Below, one piece after another: positions 35,456 to 47,200 of a DNA stretch of 64,000 nt (position 1 is its first letter; each line of letters opens with the position of its first letter). The notes below the pieces were generated by a model. That model was not told the DNA's origin. It was given only the letters and a program-made list of their open reading frames with translations, and made no database searches. A program made the position numbers and the translations under genes. Origin of the DNA: Branchiostoma lanceolatum (lineage: Eukaryota > Chordata > Leptocardii > Amphioxiformes > Branchiostomatidae); contig NC_089722.1 of the NCBI RefSeq assembly GCF_035083965.1, forward strand, positions 23,892,142 through 23,956,141, written 5' to 3'.

Positions 35456-38400
35456 AAAGACACCTGCAGCTATATGTGTATCCATCTTCTGACAGGTTCA
35501 CCTGAATAAATCAGACACATACTTTTTTATGCATACATACATAACGTTATATACGTACATACATATATGTAACGTTCTGTTATGCAGTTCTCTTTGCCTC
35601 TTTAGCACAATTCTAAACGAATGCTTGGTGTCATAATAATCATTGCAATCCTATTTCAAGAGCAGTTCATACATCCAAAACATTCCAGTTCAAAATGTGT
35701 GCTCTATTTGTTTTCCATTATTGTTTAGAGACAGTAATTACAATCATCTTCAAGACGACATATTGATCAATCACTGAACCGAGACACAAAAGTCACTGCA
35801 CTGCAGGCTCTTAAGACCGGCCTGGCCTTTATTTCTGCTGGCAAAGATCGGTGAAAAGCTCAGGAGATTTCCTTGTTGCAGAGAAATTGGGTCAAGCGAC
35901 TTAACTTTAATCACGACCGCTTAGTCCAATGAACACGCAGCTTTCAGAGAAAGGACGGGTCACTGAAGAGTGAATGAATGGGTTCAATGAATGACAGAGA
36001 TCCACAATCTCATACCTTCGCCAAATGATGTTTTCTTTTTCGAGTAGTAGTCCTGTGTGCTCTGCTAGTGCAGTGGGCACTCTTCGATTCACATATGATA
36101 AATGTTCACACAGCTTTCAGTGAAGGGACGGGCCACTGAAGAATGAATGAGTGGCTTCCATAAATGACAAAATGAATTCAGTGACTCACTGTGGTAACGA
36201 AAACAAACACATGTAGCGCGTTGTATAATGACTTCATTAACACTAACACGTTCTGTTTCTGTTCAATTTTTCGAATGTAGCGTATCGTCGAAGCGAGCAC
36301 AAGTTGGAGCAACATTCGGGGAAACCAGGAGTGTAGGAAGGTGAATAATAGCTTACTTATTTTTCTTCCGCAAATGTAGTTCACAAGCGACACCAAGCGA
36401 GAGAGGCGAAGAACATCAGGGACAGGATCCTTCCAATACAGGACAGAGCTGGCAAATGAACAAGACCGCGTTGTTACAATTGAGGTGAGTGAACGCAAAA
36501 ATGGGGCAAACACATCTTATTTATGTTCATCGTTATACTTTCATAGCATGCCTTTGACACAATATCCAACATATTACGATTCTTTTAATATGATACAACA
36601 AAAATTGACACATCATGACAATCTTTGATTTTTGAGATTCCTCGCTGATAACGAGTCGTTGTTTTGTATCAACAGACAAAATCTTAAACCATTACAAACG
36701 GCCAAGAGATTTGTACTTAGCCAAGACACCTCAGCCAAGAAAAGGAGACTCCCGTTCGTATTCAGACCCAAAAATTCACTGTACATGAAAGATGACATGT
36801 TCTACACTCTCCCAAAGGTGAGCATACAGGGAGACACTTACTGCACTTTTTGTCGACTTTGGCTGGTAAAAAGATATGAACATATTGTACCGAACAATAC
36901 ATACTCATCTTTATGAATATTTATCCGTCTGTTCTATCTCTGTCAACTCCAGGTTAGTCCCTTCAGTGGTCGGTCGTTAGGCGTTTGCAGTTTGGTTGGC
37001 AACGGCGGCATCTTGACTGGAAGCAAATGCGGAGAACAGATAGATTCGAGCGATTTTGTGATCAGGTACGTTTGCTGTATAACTATCAAAAAACTATTTA
37101 CGTTATATAATGACACCCATTAATCGTTTTGATGATGAATCGTTTTGACCGAAAAATTAAGAGCAAACTGAGAGAATTCGTGAAATGAGACGATTTGTTC
37201 GATATATACACTTTTATTCCAGGTTCAACATGGCGCCTGTGTGCCCGCCATATCTGGATGACATCGGCAGACGTACAGACATGGTCACAACCAGCCGAGA
37301 CAGAATGAGGTCCAAGTAAGTAGAGCTTATTCACCGTGCGGGTAGAAAGAAAGACAACGAAGATATAGGGCTATATGGATAGACGGAACAAGAGAGGGGG
37401 TCGTACAATTTCCTTGACAAGCTGGGATTCTTAAAACGATGATAAAAATTAACGTAAAAGGGACCAGTCGTGGTCATTTTGTCTCCGTGGAAGATTTGAT
37501 GGTTGTAATGTTACAGGTTCGACTCCCTGAAGTCCCATACCGGACGTGAGAAGTTCGTGAACCACCTGCACCACCAGTACGGCCAGGACACCTACATCGT
37601 GTCGGCTCCCTTCACTGTCAAGGGAAACGTAAGGAAACTTGCTTTATTGTAATGTACATGTAGTATGACAAACACCCAGGTTAATTTGCATAGCTAGCCC
37701 GGGTCTATTGCTTTTGATGTATATGTGTTTCCCTCTCTTTCGTGCTGACGGTATTTCCTTGCCCCTGATGCTGACAGTGTTTCTCTGTCCCTAGCGCTGA
37801 CTGTTTTCCTGTCCTTGGTGCTGATAATGTTTCCATGTCCCTTGTTCAAACAGTGTTTCCCTGTCCCTGACAATGTTTCCCTGTCCCTGGTGCTGACAGT
37901 ATTTCCCTGTCCCTGGTACTGACAGTGTTTCCCTGTCCCTGGTGCTGACTGTGTTTCCCTGTCCCTGGTGCTGACAGTGTTATCCTGTCCCTGGTACTGA
38001 CTGTGTTTCCCTGTAACTGGTGTTGGCAATATTTCCCTGTCCCAGGTACTGACTGTGTTTCCCTGTAACTGGTGTTGGCAATGTTCCCCTGTCCCAGGTA
38101 CTGACTATGTCTCCCTGTAACTGGTGTTGGCAATGTTTCCCTATCCCTGGTGCTGACTGTGTTTTCCTGTCCCTGGTACTGACTGTGTTTCCCTGTAACT
38201 GGTGTTGGCAATGTTCCCATGTCCCTGGTGCTGACTGTGTTTCCCTGTCCCTGGTGCTGACAGTGTTTTTCTGTCCCTGGTACTGACTGTGTCTCCCTGT
38301 AACTGGTGTTGGCAATGTTTCCTTGTCCCTGGTACTGACCGTGTTTTCCTGTCCCTGGTACTGACTGTGTTTTCCTGTCCCTGGTATTGACTGTGTTTCC

Positions 38401-39846
38401 CTGTCCCTGGTACTGACAGTGTTTCCCTGTCCCTGGTGCTGACAGTGTTTCCCTGTCCCTGGTACTGACCGTGTTTCCCTGTCCCTGGTGCTGACTGTGT
38501 TTCCCTGTCCCTGGTACTGACTGTGTTTTCCTGTAACTGGTGCTGTCTGTGTTTCCCTGTCCCTGGTGCTGACAGTGTTATCCTGTCCCTGGTACTGACT
38601 GTATTTCCCTGTAACTGGTGTTGGCGATGTTTTCCTATCCCTGGTACTGACTGTGTTTCCCTGTAACTGGTGCTGGCAATGTTCCCCTGTCCCTGGTGCT
38701 GACAGTGTTTCCCTGTCCCTGGTGCTGACAGTGTTTTCCTGTCTCTGTTTCTGACTGTGTTTTCCTGTCCCTGTTTCTGACTGTTTTTTCCTGTCCCTGG
38801 TGCTGACAGTTTCCCTATCCATATGCTTGGTGCTGACAGTGTTTCCCTGTCCCTGGTGCTGACAGTGTTTCCCTGTCACCCGTGCTGACAGTTTCTCTGT
38901 CCCTGGTTCTGACTGTGTGGTTCCCTGTCCCTGGTGCTGACTGTGTTTCCCTCTCCTGGGTACTGACGATATTTCCCTCTACCTGGTGCGGACAGTAATG
39001 AACCCACTTGTATTGACAGATCGGGTCCTTACTCGGGATTCCTGAGGTACTGACGTCTCACAACTCCTCCGCAGTCCCTCTGTTCATCAACCCCTCCCAT
39101 GCCGGGACGATGCTGCAGACCTGGAGAAAACTCGGGCTCAAACTGTCCGAAGGAGAGACTAATTTCTCTTCAGGTACATGTACTAACATTGTCACAGGAA
39201 AGAAGGTCCGCCTGTTTATAGCTCATTATGGTCAAATTGACACAAAGAAAGCCCGAGGCCCAAGCTATCATCAGAAAGTTTCTGAAGGACTGGAAGAGTG
39301 GATACTTAGCCGGAAGGTTGAGAATACAGAGACAGTTCTAAGAGAGATAAGACAAATAAAAACATCTCAAGCCTGTATACAACTGTCTCTTGTCACCTGA
39401 TAGTCAGCATCATCAGTCGACCTGTCAAGGAGAACTCTAAGACGATATCTGACTTGCCGCGCTATAGAAGAGTGCGCCTCGAAAGCACCCCTTGCCAAAA
39501 GTACATGTAGCAACATTTTTGTTCTGAGTTATCGTTGAATATTTTTTTCTCAAAAGCATGTTTGCAGACATCTCGCTGACTGAAACTTTTTGTTGTTGTT
39601 TCTGATTGATGTTAAGGATTCTACTATGCGTCCGTGGCTCTGGAGTTGTGTGACCAGGTTAACATGTACGGGTTCTGGCCGTTCCCTGAGGACAGGGAGG
39701 GCCGGCCGGTCCGCTACCACTACTACAAGTCCGTGGACTCCGGAGGGCTCAACAACCGCTGGCACGACATGGACAAGGAGTTTGAAAAACTCCTAGAATT
39801 CCACAATCATGGCGTTTTGCAGTTGATAAGTGGAAACTGTAGATAG
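35138..39846 (+). CDS. ST8SIA-like: alpha-2,8-sialyltransferase-like glycosyltransferase (ST8Sia family, GT29)
   Basis: Nine coding exons: 35138-35265, 36281-36340, 36380-36484, 36637-36817, 36953-37065, 37223-37315, 37517-37628, 39020-39173, 39617-39846. All junctions keep phase, giving 391 residues, a normal family length. It should be a type II Golgi enzyme using CMP-sialic acid. Seen: a short Cys/Arg-rich tail and a signal anchor (residues ~17-39, [15 protein letters not shown]); a polar stem; sialylmotif L ([16 protein letters not shown] ... DFVIRFNMAP); motif S ending [16 protein letters not shown]; motif III as YHYY; motif VS as HDMDKE; and the C-terminal Cys typical of ST8Sia (GNCR). 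Odd: Lys follows YHYY where vertebrate ST8Sia have Asp, and motif S reads NFSSG in place of PSTG/PTTG. PVRYHYY and the SGNC end lean towards ST8Sia2/4, but the acceptor cannot be called. Confidence 0.88.
35276..35451. repeat. poly-C, (CA)n-rich and (GA)n microsatellites
   Basis: A run of C at 35276-35289, interrupted CA repeats at about 35326-35415 and a clean GA run at about 35418-35451, all inside sialyltransferase intron 1. ORFs on both strands here are repeat artefacts. Confidence 0.85.
37725..38996. repeat. 26-bp minisatellite filling sialyltransferase intron 7
   Basis: The unit is about CTGACAGTGTTTCCCTGTCC plus CTGGTG, 26 bp, repeated roughly 49 times. A second unit type (CCCTGTAACTGGTGTTGGC) is interspersed from about 38010 to 38690, giving higher-order structure. 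It occupies about 1.27 kb of the 1.39-kb intron (37629-39019). Minus-strand ORFs of 299, 124 and 111 codons run through it because no reading frame of the unit contains a stop. Confidence 0.93.
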
Positions 39847-41184
39847 CACGGGTCCATGCCGATTATGAATTGTATGTGTAGCACTGGATTTGACAGCTAG
39901 TCAGTCATCAAATCAATGAACTATAATTTTATCAGTGTTATCAGAGTATGGTACCAACGCATTGCAATGGGATCTGCCAAAAAATAATGATATCAAAAAC
40001 AACGTTATTCTCAGGTACAATTCGATCTTAACTTTTTAATGACATAATGTATTCAAGCACAGATTACTGCCTGTATTTTGAGAGTTTTGTGGGCGTATTG
40101 TTAACCTCCATTAACATTGATCCACCGTGTTACATAAATCCGCCACTTTAAAAAACAGTGGGTTTGAGAGATCTCTAGTGCTGTACAATTTAGATATACA
40201 GGAGTGCATTATATTGGAGGACGTTGGGTTGGAGAACTGTTTGGACGAATCTTTTCAGGTTGGCGAAATTATGTACCCTGGTGGAATTATGTTAGTAGAT
40301 GTTACACTTCAAAGGCATCTGACGCACAATCTTGACTTCCTTTACTGTGAATAGCATTAACGTTACATATAACTATATTTGATAAAATCGTTAACACGTT
40401 ACCTACAATGCCATATGCATGTACGTTTGCAAGAAAAATTGTAATTTGGAATTTTGTGCCACAAACGCCCTCTCATATGCTCTGATATGAGAATAAAGGA
40501 AAGGACAATCAGAGACTTGGCTAATGTCTTTTTAGAATGGATGTAACACCAGCTGTATTAAAATCAAAGGTATCTTTGCACAGACAAGTCAACTTCGTAC
40601 ACATGTGCTGTACTGTATTTCAGATCGCCAGTCACCGGACTCCGATGATGAAGAGAAAAGAAAGACGGGTATCCTATATCTCAATGACGAGGCATTTAGA
40701 TGAGATTTTATAAAAGACCTGGATTGTGAACTGGTTTTAAAAGTAATATGTCATTCTCCCCAGTACTGAACGGCCATCCCTGTCGTCTCCCCAACTCTTG
40801 ACCACTGGTCACACAGTGCCTCACGTCTCCTCCACTTCAAAGTGCACCATTCTTCTCTGTCAGATTTCAATCCTTTCTATTTGTATTCTGAGTTTATGAA
40901 TTTTAATCCTTCTCGTATCAGACTTGGATGAAGTTGTTTACTAAATGTATCAAGGAAACCAAGCTTGAGGAAACAAAATCCGGATGTGATCAGATGACGT
41001 GTACGCCACCTGGCGCGAGGAACCACTTAACTATACCATTTGTGCAGGGGAGGTCTCTGTACATTTTACATTAGCACAAAACAGCGACGCAAAGCTAAAT
41101 GCACGATTACAACTCAATTAAAAAATCATTATATGCCTACTGTTATCTTTTTATCGACGTTAGTCTTCTAATCTTTTCTGTAGA
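39847..41184. other. region between the sialyltransferase and VMP1
   Basis: Contains AATAAA at about 40493, a repeat copy (40101-40304) and one exon-like segment at 40623-40670. An acceptor-like TTTTCTGTAG ends just before 41185 and may begin the first VMP1 exon seen here, implying a non-coding exon further upstream. Confidence 0.35.
40101..40304. repeat. dispersed repeat, copy 2 (pair with 23451-23669)
   Basis: Starts TTAACCTCCATTAA and ends GGTGGAATTATGTTAGTAGATGTTA, with the same internal block order as the copy at 23451-23669. The 75-codon ORF across this copy is open because of indels and is not expected to be a gene. Confidence 0.7.
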
Positions 41185-41244
41185 ATAGTGAGGAAAAGTA
41201 CTAACGGGAAAGGCTTACCCGTATATGTAATAGAATGTTCCAAC

Positions 41245-44200
41245 ATGGCGACCCGCGGCAGATCATCGAACCACATCGTCACCGGTGAACAAAACGGCAA
41301 GTTTGTTGCCCCAAAATACTCCTCAAGAACGGTTGCTTGGCTCAGGAAAGAGCTAAAGGCACGGGGACTCTCCACAACTGGGCTAAAAGTTGATCTGGTG
41401 AGTAGATAGGATAATATTGGGGTTATTGTGTGTGAGTGTTCCCACTTGATTCATTCATATTTATCACGACTTGTACAAATGTATATCATTTATCATGAGT
41501 AATTACACGCCAAGAAAGCATATTTCGTACTATTAATCGTCCATGTTTTCTGAGCAAATGTTGTCGATATTGTAAATTGGGAACCAACCAACCGGTTGGG
41601 CAAGAAAGATAGACAACGAAAATCGCATAATATTTCCCCTTCATAATTTTCGAGGCTGTGAGTGTGAATTATTTGATTTGTACGTAATCATTTGCGTTGA
41701 ACAAATTTTCCGGAAGCCTTTATTGACTAGAGCTTTGTACAGATTATAAACTGATTCGTACATGTTGTGTAACTTAGAGTGATTTTGTTTTAGAACCAGA
41801 GATCTGTTGTAATCATTATGCATTTTGGGGGGAGGTGGGCTGACATGTGCGCATAATTCATCAGCTGTTATCATGATGATCATTAGGTGAAGATCCTTTA
41901 TTGTCAGAAACTAAGATGTTAGCTGTTCTGTTGCTAATATCCATTGTATGAATGCTATCTTGTGGATTATGTTCTCTGGAAACGAGATATACTTGGTATT
42001 AGAGGGTCTCCTAAAGTTCAAAGTTCATGAAGACAATCTATGTAAGTAGGTCATAGGGTAAAATGGGCCATGTGTGACGACTGTACAAACAATCTCATGA
42101 TCAGTGCAACCTAGAGGTCTTTTTTCTGGCTAGCTGTTTGGAACATTGTTAGCGATTTGCCAGTTATAACATGTTCAAAGTTCTATTTTATAACAGACTG
42201 TCATCTGTAGAGCATAGCTATAGACTGTTTAGCAGGCCTACTAGTAAATGTTTGTCATGGCCTTGGATACTACATGTACTACATGTAGCTGGACCAGCCA
42301 AAGGTAAAGAAACAATTATTGTACATGTCACCGTGTGTACCATACTTACATGTATATCTTAGACTATTATCTGTAAATCTGTGTAATGTAGGACACTCCC
42401 CTGGTCACACCACTGTGAGCTCTAGCCTTCTGTAATGACATTAGGGAATGATTAACTTATTTAATTTAAGGGACCAGGAGTGAATTATTCACCGATTCCC
42501 TTGGAGTTTTAGGGATAATGGAAGAGGTCAAAGTGCGTGGTAGATATCGATCAGTGACTCATGGCTTATGTGGTGCCATTCTCGAACTCCAATCTGTGAA
42601 GGGGAACCACTACAACATACAGTGTAGTTATATATTTGTGTAACGTGTGTCCAGCCACAGATTCACTTTGGATTTTCACTTGAATGTTTCTTCTAGCAGG
42701 ATGTTACCAATTTGACTCATTTACCAAAATTCTTTTTCCAACTTGATAATGATATATGTGTATCTGTGTAACATAAATGGAAAACTCATGCCTATGACTT
42801 GTTGCAGTACCTTACTATCTCTGTATCGGTCACAGTGAAAGTGGAATTTGATTGGCGTTTTTCAAATTACTAACTCAGTTATCATGGTCAGTAATTGTGT
42901 TAGTTACTTCTACAGATTTGTAAAGCCTTTCAATGTAGATTTGTGTATTTACTTGTACATACACTGTATGTTGCCTGCTCCTCACCACGGATTCCTCACC
43001 TCACCTGTACCTGTAGGTGTCTAGGCTGGAAAAGGCAGATAAGAACATGTCCCACACAGTGAACGACATCCACGTCAGGAGAGGACAGCTAGTGGACGGG
43101 GAGGCCGTCAAGTCTCAGGAGGAAAACGTCGCAAACGCAGGGAGTGAAAAGAGCAGGTAAGAAAATAAGTTGATACATGTAGTGCTGATGTATTTGATAT
43201 GCCTGGCATATCCTGCTATGGTGTTGAAGTATCAAAGTGTAAGATTTACCAAAGTGCCTAAGGACATACACTTGTTAAAAGGTTTCACATTTCTTTGAAG
43301 GTTTTACTTGAGTTTTTATCATGTGTGTTGGGGGGGGGGGGGGGTGGGTAGCAGAGAAACATATGAAAACTATGTGGACTACAAATAATCAGTATTTCCC
43401 ATACATGATTAGCATGTAAATTACTGTTTTTTTTGCTTGTACAAAACAGTCAAACCTGTCAGGAGCAACCACTGAAGGGGCTGAGAAAAAAATAGTTGAT
43501 GAGGACAGGTGGTTGCTTGGTCAGGTTTGACTGTAGTTTAGGTTAATCAGCTAAGTGAGTTTCCATGGCAGGCTGTGTTTATCTAGGAATTTCTGTACTT
43601 CGTTTCTCCCTAGGACTGGCAACTCAGAAGCGGCTCTGAAACACCAGCGAGAAATGGAGAGACAAGAGCGAGAACAGATTGTGTTGTGGAGACAGCCATT
43701 CACAACCCTACAGTATTTCACACTGGAGACTGCCATACTGTTCCATGGGTACCTCATAAGGTGAGGGAAAAAATGAAGAAGGTATGGAGGTAAACTTCCA
43801 TTAGAAAATGTTAAAAGAGTGATGGCTGCTCTACTTTCGACCTGTGATTGTTGGGTATGATTAAAGGCAGAAAACAACCATGTCCCATTCGTGTACATTC
43901 TATAAAGGATTTGTGTGGTGAATATAAATGATAACTGTACCACTGTATAATTCAAATTCGAAGTGCGGGTACGTTGATTTGATACTGATATGTTCTCTCT
44001 CTGTTACCCAACTTTTGTAAACTAGTGAATTACTTACACAATATGTGTCTGATATGAAAAAAAAGTAAAAAAACAGAAACTTTAGTCTTAATGATTTTTT
44101 TAATTCTCTGTTGTTGTTCCAGACTGTTGGAAAACAAAGGGAAGGTGCTGATCACCATTCTCCTCACTCTGTTGCTGGTCTGTCTCTACCATACACCTGG

Positions 44201-47200
44201 GGCTCACCAAGAGGTAAAAAAAATCTGTACATCATATCTGTACTCTTATTTCACACACTAAGTATTGGTAGATTTCTGTGGGATTGTTGTGTAAGATGGG
44301 TCTCCTGTTATTATGAGACTTGGTACTACTGAAATGATACTTCAGTCTCTAGTACAGTATGGACTACCAAAGCGCATTGTTGTGTTCAAGAAAACTTCAA
44401 GTGAACTTGTTTGTAACATTGTTTGACCCCCCCCCCCCTCCCCAGTATGTAGTGTTAATGGAGAAGAAGCTACACTGGTGTGCCTACTGGGTCTTCCTGG
44501 GTATCCTGTCCTCAGTTGGACTGGGCACAGGTCTACACACCTTCCTGCTGTATCTGGTAAGTACTACATGTTTACAGGTGTCTTTTTCAAGTACAACCAA
44601 ACATGTTCAGCCAACCAACTTCAGTGATGAGCCACATTAAAACAGTTCCATCAATTTTACATACTTAAGCTTGCTTACTTGCTTATGTCGAGACTGGAAG
44701 GTCTCGAGTCGTGATAGTTAAGACCCTCTGCTAACCAACTGTCTTGTCCAACAGTAACCACTTTTTTGCGGTCCACAGGGGGCATTCATACCCGTCCATC
44801 TTGTCTATCCTGTCCGGTTTCAGTCTAATACCAGGGTTAGAAACAACATTTTCTGATACATGTACATACAATGTACTGTAATCTTCATAAGGATAACGCC
44901 ATCTTAAAGAAAGATGTGGTTGAACAACAGTTAGATTGTCAGCAACCCCCTTTCCTCAGTCCCTTGAGTGGTTACTGAGGCCAGATTTGACTATGTAATG
45001 TTTTGCAAGTTTTTGATACCCTTGAATTTTCAGTTAAACATGATATGAATCTTAATTTGAAATGAGTTTGCCATCAATAATCATATCTGATCTTTGTGCC
45101 ACCTTTTCCCCAGGGTCCTCACATAGCCCAGGTCACCATGGCTGCGTACGAGTGTTACTCTGTCGACTTCCCAGAACCGCCATACCCTGACCAGTAAGTC
45201 GTGTCAGAGTTCTTTCAACTGCAGTACAGGCAAACACTGATTTATTTATTCCTGTAGAGATTTCACATCTGATGTGAAAGGTGGGGAAAAAAGATGATTA
45301 ACCCTGAAAAACAAGATTAAAAAATGATAAGAAGTATTTTATACATGTACCTACACATGCTTCAAAGATGTTTATTATTACTTTGTTCCTCTCCGTAGAA
45401 TCATCTGTCCCGACGAGACAGAGGGAACCCCCAGTATATGGGCCATCATTGCGAAGGTTCGACTGGAGGCATGTATGTGGGTGAGTATAGGTGCCTGACA
45501 TCTGTGGTCTCTCTCTCTTGGCTGACAAGACCGATGCATTGCGATAGTTGATAACATCACTTGCAGAGAAAGTAATCTTTCTTTGGTCTGTGATGATAAT
45601 GACAGATGTTATATGCAGTCCTTTTTGATAAATACAATGAAAGGTAGACCGTGGCTTGACATCCTGTTCTAAACATTGCAGATAACATGTGATTTGGGTG
45701 AGTAACAGCAGTTAGGATTCAAACTCTTGACCCTCTGGTTCAGAAGCTGTGTCACTAACCATGTGTAACTGATGAGTTTTGGTTAATCATTATTTCTCCC
45801 TTCTATTGTTGTTGACAGGGTATAGGTACAGCCATTGGTGAGCTCCCCCCGTATTTCATGGCCAAAGCAGCGCGGTTGTCTGGAGACGACCTGGATGAAT
45901 TTGACGATGATGAGTTGGAGGAATTTGAGGAGGTTCAACATGCCAGAGAAGCTGGAAACCTTGCCCAGCAGGTCTGTTGTTTTTCCACCTCTGCTGTCTT
46001 TTCAGTTCCATTTGCTATGTTTTTTGTGTGTGTCACACTGTGAGTGTGTGTGTCACTGTGTGTGACTATGTGTGTGTGTGTGTGACTGTGTGTATGACTC
46101 TGTGTCTGTGTGTGTGACTGTGTGTGTGACTATGTGTCTGTGTGACTATGTGTCTGTGTGTGTGTGTGACCGTGTGTCTGTTGTGAATTATGATTCGCAA
46201 ATTCAAAAAAGACACTCAATATATCAAATACTGTAATGCATTTTAGGATCACAACAACTATGACATTCAACAATGTGAATTTGTTCAACAGGGTCCATCT
46301 GCAACCTGCAATTCACAGACAAAATTTGGACATTGCATGCAGAAATATGAGCAACTTCAGGCTCAGTATTATCAATCACATTTTAGACTAGTACATGTGC
46401 TTGCTGTTTACTAAAGCTAGTACATGTAGCTGTGTACTAAAGCCTAAACTGCTAATGCACGTAGCTGTGTAATAAAGCCTAAACTAAACTCAAGCTGTAT
46501 TCTGAAGCCCTAACCCAGTACATGCAGCCTGTGAAGATTCTGTAGTACACAATTCCTGTTGAAGTGTCCCATAAAATCACAATTTGATGAGATGATTATT
46601 TCAGCTTAAAAAATTGTACCAGGGTGTGTGTGTGTTAGAGTACATCTACACATTAACAACATTAACAAGTATGTTATCAACAGTTCCAAAGCTGTGTATG
46701 ACCATATCATACTGAGTACTGTATATTTATAGCCTTCGTCAGACCAAAAACTTGAAGAAGGCAGTAGTGTGGTTTGCATAGCTTTCATGTAGATGGCATT
46801 ATGTTTGCAGCAATTTTTTCCAAATTGCAGGAAATATTTATTCCTGACAACTTGCAATATTGCATTTGAAGGTAATAGAAAAGAAATGTTTCACAGCCTG
46901 TTCAATGACTGATTTTTGTTCATTTTTGTTGTGCAGGCCTGGAGCACCAGAGTTAAAGTGGCCGTCACCAAGCTGGTGGAGAGGGTCGGCTTCGTGGGCA
47001 TCCTGGCCATGGCTTCGGTACGCATCTCACCTGTTTCTTTCAAACCTTCCTGTCTATGAATATGATACAACTGAAAGGTTTTATTGTGCAATGAGCACCT
47101 TTTTTATTTGTTTGATGAAGCTGCTTTATAGAAACCCCTTTCACACCCTCAGTGCCATGCTGTGATTTCCCCCTACAGATCCCCAACCCCCTGTTTGACC

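Noticed and set aside
35253-35509. His/Thr- and Arg/Glu-rich ORFs
   Set aside because: They are translations of CA and GA microsatellites in sialyltransferase intron 1.
37694-38879. Long minus-strand ORFs (299, 124, 111 codons) resembling a Gln/Thr/Arg repeat protein
   Set aside because: They are the reverse reading of a 26-bp intronic minisatellite that has no stop in any frame.
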